A DNA stretch of 34,769 bases from an uncultured Bacilli bacterium (GTDB taxonomy: Bacteria; Bacillota_I; Bacilli_A; RF39; UBA660), in assembly GCA_934140575.1 (NCBI GenBank), contig CAKPBJ010000014.1, positions 1 to 34,769 on the forward strand. Direction: 5' to 3'. Position numbers and translations under genes: made by a program. Shown here in pieces: positions 8,468 through 16,425 of this stretch; positions within the stretch are counted from its first letter, which is position 1, and each line of letters begins with the position of its first letter. A model generated the notes under the pieces. The model was not told where the DNA came from. It ran no database searches and saw nothing but the letters and a program-made list of their open reading frames with translations.

Positions 8468-9787
8468 ATGAGAAAAGGTGTTATATATTCTATATTTTTA
8501 TTCATAATTATTTTAGGGTTTAATTTATTTTTATATCCTTCTACATTAGATGAGATATGGAACTATGGATTTTCTTATAATATATTAAATGGAGTTTTAC
8601 CTTATCGTGATTTTAATATGGTTTTGACACCTCTTTATTCTTTTATTATGACAATTCCATTATTTATATTTGGAAATAATATTTTAGTTTTTCATATATT
8701 TAATGTTTTTATAATTATTTCGTGTTTTTTAATTTTATATAAATTATTAGGTGAAAAAGCTTGGCTTTGTATGATTGTATTTTGGGCACCTTTTTCTATT
8801 TTATATCCTAGTTATAATTTATTTTTATTACTTTTATTTTTAATTTTGATATATTTAGAAAAGATGAATAAAAGTGATTATTTAATAGGATTTATATTAG
8901 GACTTTTAATTCTTACTAAACAAACTGTAGGTGGACTTGTATTAATTCCAGGACTTCTTTATTGTTTAAAAGATAAGAAAAAATTAATTTCTAGAATTAT
9001 TGGATGTTTAATTTCTTGTGGTATCTTTTTAATATATTTAATTATTACAAAGTCCTTTATGAATTTTTTAGATTTATGTTTATTTGGATTATTTGATTTT
9101 GCTGGTAGTAATGGTAATTACAATAACTTATGTTTTTATATTTTTTTAGTAATGACTATAATTACAATTGTCTTTATAATTAAAGATAAAAAGAATATTT
9201 ATAATTATTATGCACTTATGTTTTATAGTGTAAGTATACCTTTATTTGATGCTTATCATGTTCAATTACAATTAATTGCTTTTGTACTTATATGTTTATT
9301 AAACTTTAATAAGAAGATTCCAATTAATTGTTTTGTTATATTTATTTTGGTTGTTTTATGTATTAGTTTTGCATATTATCAAAATATTACTTTTAATAGT
9401 AAATATCCGAATAATATTAATCATTTTGAATACAGGCTTTTATCTAAAAATCAAATTGATTTTACGAATGAAGTTAATACTTTTATTAAGAAGAATAAAA
9501 ATTATAAATATATGTTTTTAGATTCTAATGGTTATTATTTTAGAATTATTAATGATGAACATATTAGTTATTTAGATTTAATTAATATGGGTAATTGGGG
9601 ATATAATGGTTCTGATAAGTTACTTAAGGCTATTAAGAAGTTACCTAGTAATACAATGTTTTTTGTTTGTAGTAGTGATCTTGTTGGACAAAGACAGATT
9701 GATAGAAGGGCAATTAAATATGTGATTAAAAATGGTAAAAAGATTAATAGTGTAGGATTATACGATGTATATGTATTAGAAAAATAG
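8468..9787 (+). CDS. Multipass membrane protein, GT-C glycosyltransferase-like (paralogue 2)
   Basis: A 439-residue membrane protein with about ten hydrophobic segments and a soluble C-terminal domain. The first external loop contains LDEIWNYGFS and, further on, LPYRDFNMVLTPLY, the Y-R-D-F pattern common in PMT_2/GT39-like GT-C glycosyltransferases, with an acidic pair placed where the catalytic Asp/Glu is expected. It resembles paralogue 1 along its whole length. The ATG at 8468 is chosen over the ATG at 8453 because the ribosome site gagagga (8455-8461) lies between them. A role in transferring a lipid-linked sugar to a surface polymer or protein is inferred; the acceptor is unknown. Confidence 0.78.
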   Translation: MRKGVIYSIFLFIIILGFNLFLYPSTLDEIWNYGFSYNILNGVLPYRDFNMVLTPLYSFIMTIPLFIFGNNILVFHIFNVFIIISCFLILYKLLGEKAWLCMIVFWAPFSILYPSYNLFLLLLFLILIYLEKMNKSDYLIGFILGLLILTKQTVGGLVLIPGLLYCLKDKKKLISRIIGCLISCGIFLIYLIITKSFMNFLDLCLFGLFDFAGSNGNYNNLCFYIFLVMTIITIVFIIKDKKNIYNYYALMFYSVSIPLFDAYHVQLQLIAFVLICLLNFNKKIPINCFVIFILVVLCISFAYYQNITFNSKYPNNINHFEYRLLSKNQIDFTNEVNTFIKKNKNYKYMFLDSNGYYFRIINDEHISYLDLINMGNWGYNGSDKLLKAIKKLPSNTMFFVCSSDLVGQRQIDRRAIKYVIKNGKKINSVGLYDVYVLEK

Positions 9788-9797
9788 AGGTGAAATT

Positions 9798-11210
9798 ATG
9801 ATGGAAAAATTAAAAAAGAATAAATATATTATTTTATTTAGTTTAGTGTTAATTAGTTTGTGTTTATTTTCAATGAGATTTGTTTTTTATGAATGTGATT
9901 ATTTTTGGCATATAAAAGCAGGAGAATATATGGTTAATAATAATACAATATTAACTCATGATATTTTTTCTTGGTTTGTTAATGGGAAATATTGGTTCTC
10001 TCATGAATGGTTGTTTGAAATATTTTTATATAATCTATTAAAGATATTTGGTAATTTTCATATATATGTTTATTGTTTCTTATTCTTTATGATTTTATTA
10101 TTTAGTATTTTTATTCCTAATAGAAAAGAGTATTTAAAAAATATACCATTTTGTATGTTGTGGTTTGCTTTTTCTGCAATTATATTTTTCTTTTTACAAG
10201 CAAGACCTCATTTAATTACTTATTGTTTAATTTCTATTCTTTTATATATACTATTTGATTTATATAAAAATGAAAATTCTTTAAAGATTTATTTTATACC
10301 TATTATTTCTCTTATATGGGTAAATATGCATGGTGGGAGTAGTAGTTTAGTTTATATATTACCTTTAATATTTATAATTAGTGGAATTATTCCTTTTAAT
10401 TTTTCTAAGATAGAAGGGGTTAAATATAGTAAAAAACAATTAGTTAAGTTTATAGCTTGTTTCTTCTTAGCATTTATTCCTTTATTTATTAATCCACATG
10501 GGTATAAGATGATACTTTATCCTTATGAAAATATGGGTAATAGTTTAATGCTTTCTAATATTAGTGAGTGGCAATGTAGTGATTTAAATTTAGTTGTTGA
10601 TTATCCATTCTTTATACTTGCTTTTATTATATTTATTTTTATGTTTTTAAGTAAAAAGAAAATAAGATTAATTGACTTTTTATTATTCTTATTTGGATTA
10701 TATTTAGGATTAAAGAGTTTAAGATTTTGGCCTTTTGTGTATATATTTATGTCTCATTCGATTTTTTATTATATTAAAGATAGGAAGATAGATAGAGGAA
10801 CTTGTTTAGTATTTGGTGTTTTAATATGTACTTTTATATCATTATTTGTTTTTAATATATCTAATTTAAGGACTAGTCCTAAGAAGATTATTAGCGATAA
10901 AGCTATTAGTGTTTTAAGAAAAGAAAATCCAAAGAGATTACTTAATTATTATGATTATGGTGGTTATTTAATTTATAATGATATTCCTGTTTTTATTGAT
11001 GGTAGAGCTGATCTTTATTCTTTATATAATTATGAAGATTATTTAGATATTGATAATCTTTCTTATGGTTATGATAAGTTATTAAAAAAATATAAATTTG
11101 ATTATATTTTAATGCCTAAGAAGAGTGGATTTTCTACATATTTAAATGAGAATAGTGAATATGATTTGATTTATTCTGATAAGAAGGTTGTTATCTTTAA
11201 AGTTAAATAA
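9798..11210 (+). CDS. Multipass membrane protein, GT-C-like, distinct from the preceding pair
   Basis: A 470-residue protein with about ten to eleven hydrophobic segments and a C-terminal soluble part. Its first loop reads ECDYFWHIKAGEYM and then THDIFSWFVNGKYW and SHEWLFEIFLY, a pattern seen in a family of uncharacterised bacterial GT-C-like membrane proteins; acidic and His residues in this loop are typical. The C-terminal part has YYDYGGYLIY and PVFIDGRADLY, also recurrent there. It follows paralogue 2 by 10 bases with ribosome site gaggtg, so the two are likely cotranscribed. ATG at 9798 or 9801 are both possible. Sugar donor and acceptor are unknown. Confidence 0.72.
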   Translation: MMEKLKKNKYIILFSLVLISLCLFSMRFVFYECDYFWHIKAGEYMVNNNTILTHDIFSWFVNGKYWFSHEWLFEIFLYNLLKIFGNFHIYVYCFLFFMILLFSIFIPNRKEYLKNIPFCMLWFAFSAIIFFFLQARPHLITYCLISILLYILFDLYKNENSLKIYFIPIISLIWVNMHGGSSSLVYILPLIFIISGIIPFNFSKIEGVKYSKKQLVKFIACFFLAFIPLFINPHGYKMILYPYENMGNSLMLSNISEWQCSDLNLVVDYPFFILAFIIFIFMFLSKKKIRLIDFLLFLFGLYLGLKSLRFWPFVYIFMSHSIFYYIKDRKIDRGTCLVFGVLICTFISLFVFNISNLRTSPKKIISDKAISVLRKENPKRLLNYYDYGGYLIYNDIPVFIDGRADLYSLYNYEDYLDIDNLSYGYDKLLKKYKFDYILMPKKSGFSTYLNENSEYDLIYSDKKVVIFKVK

Positions 11211-11215
11211 AAAAG

Positions 11216-11244
11216 TTTGCAAAAAATATCTTTTATAGTATAAT
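11216..11244 (+). promoter_or_regulatory. Promoter of ftsA-ftsZ
   Basis: A -35 box tttgca (11216-11221), a 17-base spacer and a consensus -10 box tataat (11239-11244) lie just after the third GT-C gene. The predicted start near 11251 leaves a leader of about 20 bases with ribosome site aggaga. Confidence 0.75.
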
Positions 11245-11271
11245 TGAAATTAAAGATAGGAGAGAAATGCG

Positions 11272-12510
11272 ATGAGTGATATTTATACTGGAATTGATTT
11301 AGGTACTGATAGTGTAAAAGTGATTGTATGTGAAAAGTTAAATGATAAATATCATGTTTTGGCTTCTTGTTCTTCTATTTCTAAGGGAATAAAAGATGGA
11401 TTTATAGTTGATACTAAGGCTGCTGTTAGTAGTGTTAGTAGTGCTTTGAAACAGGTTAATGAGATGCTTGGTATAAAGGTTACTAAGGTAATTGCGTGTA
11501 TTCCTCCGGCTAATTGTAATATGGATATAGTTATTGGTAGTACTGATATAATTGATTATAATGAAATAACTGGTGAGGATGTTTCTAATGCATTACTTGA
11601 CGCTTTAAAGGGACAAGATTTTAGTGAGATGGAATTAGTTACTGCTATGCCTATTAGTTTTACTGTTGATGATGAGACAAATATTCGTGATCCTAAGGGG
11701 TTAAAGGGGAGTGTTTTGGATACTAGAGTTGTTATTAGTACTGTGCCAAAGGAACCTTTATATAGAATACTTGAGGTATTGAAGTTATGTGGTATTGAGA
11801 CTGTTGATATTAGTTTTACTTCTTTTGGTGATTATTATACTGTAAAGAAGAAAAAATATGATGATGAAGTAGGAGCTATTATTAATATTGGAGAAGAGAG
11901 TACTAATATTTCTGTTTTTAATAAGGGAATTCAGATTAAAAATAGTTTAATACCTGTTGGTAGTTATAATGTTGATAAGGATTTAACTTATGTTTTTAAA
12001 TCAAAAATTAGTGAATCACGTAAAATGAAGGAGACTTTTGCGGTTAGTTTAGCATCTCTTGCGGATAGTAATGATACTTATAGTATTAAGATTGATAAGA
12101 ATAATGTTAAAGAAGTTAATCAGGTTGGTGTTTCTAAGGTTGTTGAGGCTAGGGTCAGAGAACTTTTAAAACTTGCTAAAAATGAAATAAAAAACTTAAC
12201 AAATAGAGAAATACGTTATATAATTATAACAGGTGGCTTGAGCGAATTAGCTGGTTTTTCATATTTAGTTGAACAAGAGTTTGGTTTTGTTGCTAAGGTA
12301 TGTAATATTAATGCTATGGGTATTAGGCATAATAAATATAGTAGTTGTTATGGTACTATTAAATATTTTAATGATAAGTTAGATTTAAGAGGAAAGCATT
12401 ATAACATGATTAGTAATGATGATGTTGATAAGCTTTCATCATCTGATTCTATTGTTACAACAAATGAAAATGTTATTAGTAAAGTGTTTGGGCACTTTTT
12501 CGTAGATTAA
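11272..12510 (+). CDS. ftsA: Cell division protein FtsA
   Basis: Actin-like ATPase that tethers FtsZ to the membrane and recruits later divisome proteins. The 412-residue protein begins with the phosphate-1 motif YTGIDLGTDSVKV, has the SHS2/1C insertion region (ACIPPANCNMDIV), the phosphate-2 region GAIINIGEESTNISVF and the adenosine motif IIITGGLSELAGF. The last residues, VISKVFGHFFVD, form the amphipathic membrane-targeting helix. It has its own promoter and is followed after 12 bases by ftsZ. The SHS2 region and C-terminal linker are divergent but complete. Confidence 0.95.
   Translation: MSDIYTGIDLGTDSVKVIVCEKLNDKYHVLASCSSISKGIKDGFIVDTKAAVSSVSSALKQVNEMLGIKVTKVIACIPPANCNMDIVIGSTDIIDYNEITGEDVSNALLDALKGQDFSEMELVTAMPISFTVDDETNIRDPKGLKGSVLDTRVVISTVPKEPLYRILEVLKLCGIETVDISFTSFGDYYTVKKKKYDDEVGAIINIGEESTNISVFNKGIQIKNSLIPVGSYNVDKDLTYVFKSKISESRKMKETFAVSLASLADSNDTYSIKIDKNNVKEVNQVGVSKVVEARVRELLKLAKNEIKNLTNREIRYIIITGGLSELAGFSYLVEQEFGFVAKVCNINAMGIRHNKYSSCYGTIKYFNDKLDLRGKHYNMISNDDVDKLSSSDSIVTTNENVISKVFGHFFVD
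12481..12500 (+). other. Small hairpin with T-run at the 3' end of ftsA
   Basis: aaagtg (12481-12486) pairs with cacttt (12493-12498) and runs into ttttt. It lies inside the ftsA coding end, 23 bases before ftsZ. The stem is only 6 bp, so partial termination is a guess. Confidence 0.3.
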
Positions 12511-12522
12511 GGAGGAATAGGT

Positions 12523-13647
12523 ATGATAGGCGGACTTGAAATGGACCAATTAGCGAAGATTAAGGTCATCGGTTTAGGTGGTGGCGGAGGTAACGCTATT
12601 AATAGAATGGTTGAATCTGGTGTTAAGGGAGTAGAATTTATTGCTGCTAATACAGATTTACAAGTATTAAATACATCTAAAGCAGATGTTAAAATTCAAA
12701 TAGGAGCAACTTTAACTGATGGACTTGGAGCTGGTGGAAAACCTGAGATTGGTAAAGAATCTGCAGTTGAGTCTAAAAAAGAAATTGAAGATGCTTTATC
12801 TGGAGCTGATATGGTTTTTATCACTGCAGGTATGGGTGGTGGAACTGGAACTGGTGCTGCTGGTGTTGTTGCTGAAATAGCACAAGGGCTTGGCGCATTA
12901 ACTGTTGCAATTGTTACTAAGCCTTTCTCATTTGAAGGAAAGAGAAGAATGGAAAATGCACTTCAAGGTATTGAAGAATTAAAGAAACATGTAGATACTT
13001 TAATTATTATTCCAAATGATAGATTAAGAGAGATTATTGATAAGTCTACACCAATGCTTGAAGCATTTAAAGAAGTTGATAATGTATTACGTCGTGGTGT
13101 TCAATCTATTTCTGATTTGATCGCAGTTGTTGGTCTTGTTAACCTTGACTTTGCAGATGTTAAAGCTGTTATGGAAAAGAGTGGACGTGCTATCATTGGT
13201 ATTGGTATCGGTATGGGTGAAGATAGAGCTCTTGAAGCTGCTAAACAAGCTGTTTCATCACCACTTCTTGAAACTTCAATTGAAGGAGCTACTGATGCAA
13301 TTATTAATATTACAGGTGGAGTTAACTTAACATTATTTGAAGCTGAACAAGCAGCAGAAGTTGTAAGAAGTGCAAGTAATACAGATATTAATACAATATT
13401 TGGTTCTGTAATTAATGAAAACTTAAATGATGAAGTTATTGTTACTGTAATTGCTACTGGTTTTGATAAGAAGAAAAATGTTCCAGAAACTCCAGTTTAT
13501 AATAATGGAAATAATCAATCTAGAAGAAGTAATTCAAGAGATGACTATTCATATAACACTCCAGAATTGTTAGGTGATGATGATGGTAGTGATAGTGGAA
13601 ATGTTGATATTGAAATGCCTTCATTCTTAAGAGATAGAAATTTTTAA
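12523..13647 (+). CDS. ftsZ: Cell division protein FtsZ
   Basis: Tubulin-like GTPase forming the Z ring. The 374-residue protein has the GTP loop GGGGGNAINRM, tubulin signature GGGTGTGAAGV (around residues 106-115), and the T7 synergy loop NLDFADVKAV (from about residue 207) with its catalytic aspartates. A short, charged linker leads to the C-terminal peptide DIEMPSFLRDRNF, which binds FtsA and other partners. Start at ATG 12523 has the strong ribosome site aaggagg 7 bases upstream; a second ATG at 12541 is further away. Forms an operon with ftsA. Confidence 0.98.
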   Translation: MIGGLEMDQLAKIKVIGLGGGGGNAINRMVESGVKGVEFIAANTDLQVLNTSKADVKIQIGATLTDGLGAGGKPEIGKESAVESKKEIEDALSGADMVFITAGMGGGTGTGAAGVVAEIAQGLGALTVAIVTKPFSFEGKRRMENALQGIEELKKHVDTLIIIPNDRLREIIDKSTPMLEAFKEVDNVLRRGVQSISDLIAVVGLVNLDFADVKAVMEKSGRAIIGIGIGMGEDRALEAAKQAVSSPLLETSIEGATDAIINITGGVNLTLFEAEQAAEVVRSASNTDINTIFGSVINENLNDEVIVTVIATGFDKKKNVPETPVYNNGNNQSRRSNSRDDYSYNTPELLGDDDGSDSGNVDIEMPSFLRDRNF

Positions 13648-13662
13648 ATAAGTTGAATTGAT

Positions 13663-13692
13663 AAAGTCGGTACATGTGTATTGACTTTTTTT
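13663..13692 (+). terminator. Terminator after ftsZ
   Basis: An 11-bp stem including two G-U pairs (13663-13673 with 13678-13688), loop atgt, then a T-run. It closes the ftsA-ftsZ operon. Confidence 0.8.
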
Positions 13693-13713
13693 ATTTAAAA
13701 AAAATGATTATTG

Positions 13714-13722
13714 TGGTATATT
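13714..13722 (+). promoter_or_regulatory. Extended -10 promoter before the VanZ-like gene
   Basis: tggtatatt gives TATATT (13717-13722) with the TGn extension; no clear -35 box at the right distance. It lies 16 bases before the start codon. Confidence 0.45.
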
Positions 13723-13738
13723 AAATAAAGGTGATTTA

Positions 13739-14200
13739 ATGCAAAAAAAAGTTATTAAGCTTATATTAGTTATTTTATGTATGATTACAATTTTTATGTT
13801 TTCATCAGATAAAGATTATGAGTCTTCAAGGAAGAGTAATTCTATTATTACTGGAATAGCAGATGTATTTTCTAAGAAGAAACTTAGTGATTCGGAGAAA
13901 GATAAATATATAAATAAGTATGTTTTTATAGTTAGAAAAACTGCTCATTTTACAATATATTTAATTCTTGGGTTGCTTGTAATTAGTCTTTTAAAAGAAT
14001 ATATGATTATTAGTTGGAAGAGTGTTTTTTTAAGTTTACTTATAGTTTTTTTATATGCTTGTAGTGATGAGTTCCATCAATTGTTTGTTAGTGGAAGAAG
14101 TTGTGAATTTAGAGATGTTTTAATAGATTCTACAGGTGGATTTGTTGGAAGTTGCATATATTATTTATTTTATAGTTTAAGGAGAAGAAAACATGAATAA
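13739..14200 (+). CDS. VanZ-like family membrane protein
   Basis: A 153-residue membrane protein with four hydrophobic segments and the conserved features of the VanZ-like family: VRKTAHFTIYLILG at mid-length and DEFHQLFVSGRSCEFRDVL near the C-terminus. In the second, D, E, H, Q, R and D are the family's invariant polar residues. VanZ raises teicoplanin resistance in some vanA clusters, but most chromosomal members have no known function. Ribosome site aaaggtg lies 5 bases before ATG 13739. The end overlaps the flippase gene by 8 bases, suggesting a shared transcript and an envelope role. Confidence 0.88.
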   Translation: MQKKVIKLILVILCMITIFMFSSDKDYESSRKSNSIITGIADVFSKKKLSDSEKDKYINKYVFIVRKTAHFTIYLILGLLVISLLKEYMIISWKSVFLSLLIVFLYACSDEFHQLFVSGRSCEFRDVLIDSTGGFVGSCIYYLFYSLRRRKHE

Positions 14201-15599
14201 GAAAAAAGAATTAGCTAAAAATACAGTAATAATATTTTTTGGAAGAGTGTGCACACAACTTATATCTTTCTTTTTATTACCTTTATATACATCATATTTA
14301 TCTACTAGTGAGTATGGTACAGTTGATTTAATTCAGACGTATGTAACTCTTTTAGTTCCTATTATAACTTTGGAACTTGAAATGAGTATATTTAGATATT
14401 TAATAGATTGTCGTGGAAAGGAAAAAGATACAAAGAAACTTGTAAGTAATAATTTTTTTATTCTAGGTGTTAGTTTATTTATATTTAGTATTTTATATAT
14501 TATTATATCTAGTTTTGTAACTATTCCTTATAGATGGGTTATCATGATTGATATTATTGTTTGTGTATTATCAGGTAACTTCTTACAAGTAGCGAGAGGT
14601 TTTGGTAAGACATTAGATTATGCAATTAGTTGTATCTTAACTGGTCTTACTACGGTTATATCTAATATAATACTTATTTGTTTTGTTGGAATGCAAGCTG
14701 AAGGTATGATTATTAGTATGGCTCTTGCTAATTTTGTATGTAGTTTGTATTTATTTATTAGATTAAAACTATATAATAAAATAGACTTTAAAATTATAGA
14801 CTTTAATCAGATGAAAGAGATGTTTAAGTATTCATTACCATTAATACCTAATGGAATTAGTTGGTGGATAATAAATGTTAGTGATAGAAGTATTATTAGT
14901 TTTATTCTTGGGGCTTCTGCGAATGGACTTTATGCAATCAGTAATAAATTTCCTACAATTATATCTAGTTTAACGGGAGTATTTAATTTAAGTTGGAGTG
15001 AGTCAGCTGCTCTTCATATTAATAGTAAAGATAGAGATGAATTTTTCTCAGATATAACTAATACTGTACTTAGACTTTTTAGTGCTTTAGGAGTAGGAAT
15101 GCTTGCTTGTATGCCATTTGTATTTCCATTAATGATAGATTCAAAATATAATGAAGCATATAACTATATTCCATTTTTAGTTATAGCAACAGTATTCAAT
15201 GTAGCAATATGTCTTTATAGTCAAGTGTATCTTGCTAAAAAATTATCAAAACAAGTAGCATCTACGGCAATAGTTGGCGCAATAATAAACATAGTCATTA
15301 ATGTGGTTTTAATTAAATATATTGGTATTTATGCTGCGGCTATTTCTACTATGATTAGTTATTTAATTATGATGGTATATAGACATTTTGATTTAAAGAA
15401 ATATGTTAATATTACTATTGATAAGAAATTAATAATAGAAAGTATAGTTATGTATACAATTACTTTAATTATATATTTTCAGAAGTCATTAATACTACAA
15501 GGTATTTGTTTAGTATTTGTTTGTATTTATGCTTTTATTACTAATTATGGAATTTTAAGTTCTACTTATAAAACTATTATTGGTAAAATTAAGGGTTAA
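14193..15599 (+). CDS. Polysaccharide biosynthesis flippase (Wzx/RfbX-type, MOP superfamily)
   Basis: A 468-residue protein with about twelve to fourteen hydrophobic segments. The start KKKELAKNTVIIFFGRVCTQ followed by FFLLPLYTSYLSTSEYGTVD is characteristic of the polysaccharide biosynthesis (Polysacc_synt) family, and SLPLIPNGISWWIINVSDR mid-protein is a further family hallmark. Such proteins flip undecaprenyl-linked oligosaccharides across the membrane. The gene overlaps the VanZ-like gene by 8 bases with ribosome site aaggag inside it. It could supply lipid-linked sugar for a surface polymer, perhaps together with the GT-C proteins, although no cytosolic glycosyltransferases are in this window. 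MurJ is less likely on sequence. Confidence 0.88.
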   Translation: MNKKKELAKNTVIIFFGRVCTQLISFFLLPLYTSYLSTSEYGTVDLIQTYVTLLVPIITLELEMSIFRYLIDCRGKEKDTKKLVSNNFFILGVSLFIFSILYIIISSFVTIPYRWVIMIDIIVCVLSGNFLQVARGFGKTLDYAISCILTGLTTVISNIILICFVGMQAEGMIISMALANFVCSLYLFIRLKLYNKIDFKIIDFNQMKEMFKYSLPLIPNGISWWIINVSDRSIISFILGASANGLYAISNKFPTIISSLTGVFNLSWSESAALHINSKDRDEFFSDITNTVLRLFSALGVGMLACMPFVFPLMIDSKYNEAYNYIPFLVIATVFNVAICLYSQVYLAKKLSKQVASTAIVGAIINIVINVVLIKYIGIYAAAISTMISYLIMMVYRHFDLKKYVNITIDKKLIIESIVMYTITLIIYFQKSLILQGICLVFVCIYAFITNYGILSSTYKTIIGKIKG

Positions 15600-15612
15600 T
15601 TAGACATATAAT
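15584..15612 (+). promoter_or_regulatory. Candidate promoter of the SigK-like gene
   Basis: catataat (15605-15612) contains a perfect sigma-A -10, TATAAT, but has no sigma-A -35. With taaaatt at 15584-15590 and a 14-base spacer it also resembles the Bacillus sigma-E pattern KMATATT / CATACAHT (6 of 7 and 7 of 8). AT-rich background makes chance matches easy. Confidence 0.3.
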
Positions 15613-15627
15613 TACTTAGGTGATTAT

Positions 15628-16314
15628 ATGTTTTTATTTTCTATTATTAGAAATTTATTATGTTTTACTGGGAGTTATTCGAATGATGTTTTTTTAGAAC
15701 CTTTATCTTTAGAAGAAGAGGAAGAGTGTATAAAAAAGAAGATGACTGGTGATATTAATTGTAGAAATAAGTTAATAGAACATAATTTAAGATTAGTTGC
15801 ACATATTGTGAAGAAGTTTGATAATGATTCTAATTTAAATGATGATTTAATTAGTATTGGGACTATTGGACTTATAAAGGGAGTAGATACTTTTTCTCCT
15901 GATAAGGGAGTTCGTATTACTACTTATTGTGCTAGATGTATTGAGAATGAAATACTAATGTATTTTAGAAAGAATAATAAATATAATAGTGATATATCTA
16001 TTAATGATACTGTTGGATTTGATAAAGATGGTAATGAGATAATGATACAGGATATTATTAAGACAGATAATAATAATTTTTTAGAAGATATAGATTTAAA
16101 AGATAATATTAAATTATTATATAAATATTTAGATGTACTTACTCCTAGAGAGAAGGAAATTATTATTAATAGATATGGGCTTAATAAGAATAAAGAATTA
16201 ACACAAAGAAAAATTTCTAATAAGTTAGGTATTAGTAGAAGTTATGTTTCTAGGATAGAGAAGAGAGCTCTTACTAAATTACTTAGAGAATTTATTAAAA
16301 ATGGTAAATTATAA
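15628..16314 (+). CDS. sigK: RNA polymerase sigma factor, SigK-like (sporulation family sigma-70)
   Basis: A 228-residue group 3 sigma factor without region 1. Region 2 contains LIEHNLRLVAHIVKKFDN, DLISIGTIGLIKGVDTF and TTYCARCIENEILMYFRK; region 4 contains LTPREKEIIINRYGL and the helix-turn-helix KLGISRSYVSRIEKRALTKL. These agree closely with Bacillus SigK, including IEHNLRLVAHIVKKF and ISRSYVSRIEKRAL. The N-terminus, MFLFSIIRNLLCFTGSYSND, is hydrophobic and lines up with the pro-sequence of Bacillus pro-sigma-K, with a Ser-Tyr pair at the processing point (FTGS/YSND against FLVS/YVKN). It would direct late mother-cell genes if this lineage forms spores; a repurposed role is equally possible. 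SigE is the alternative call, but region 4 and the leader favour SigK. Confidence 0.85.
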   Translation: MFLFSIIRNLLCFTGSYSNDVFLEPLSLEEEEECIKKKMTGDINCRNKLIEHNLRLVAHIVKKFDNDSNLNDDLISIGTIGLIKGVDTFSPDKGVRITTYCARCIENEILMYFRKNNKYNSDISINDTVGFDKDGNEIMIQDIIKTDNNNFLEDIDLKDNIKLLYKYLDVLTPREKEIIINRYGLNKNKELTQRKISNKLGISRSYVSRIEKRALTKLLREFIKNGKL

Positions 16315-16324
16315 TGTAAAATTG

Positions 16325-16356
16325 AGTAGATTATTTAATAAATCTACTTTTATTTT
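16325..16356 (+). terminator. Terminator after the SigK-like gene
   Basis: An 8-bp stem agtagatt (16325-16332) with aatctact (16341-16348) is followed by ttttatttt. Confidence 0.75.
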
Positions 16357-16374
16357 GAATATTATTTTCTTTTC

Positions 16375-16403
16375 TTTACAAAAATATTTATAGAACATAT
16401 AAT
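16375..16403 (+). promoter_or_regulatory. Sigma-A type promoter of the deacetylase gene
   Basis: tttaca (16375-16380), a 17-base spacer and tataat (16398-16403), close to consensus. The predicted start near 16410 leaves about 16 bases of leader holding ggagaga. Confidence 0.8.
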
Positions 16404-16425
16404 ATTAGTAGTTGGAGAGAATGAT

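Noticed and set aside
13681..13722. ttgact in the ftsZ terminator as the -35 of the VanZ-like gene
   Set aside because: The distance to the -10 box at 13717 is about 30 bases, too long; only the extended -10 is kept.
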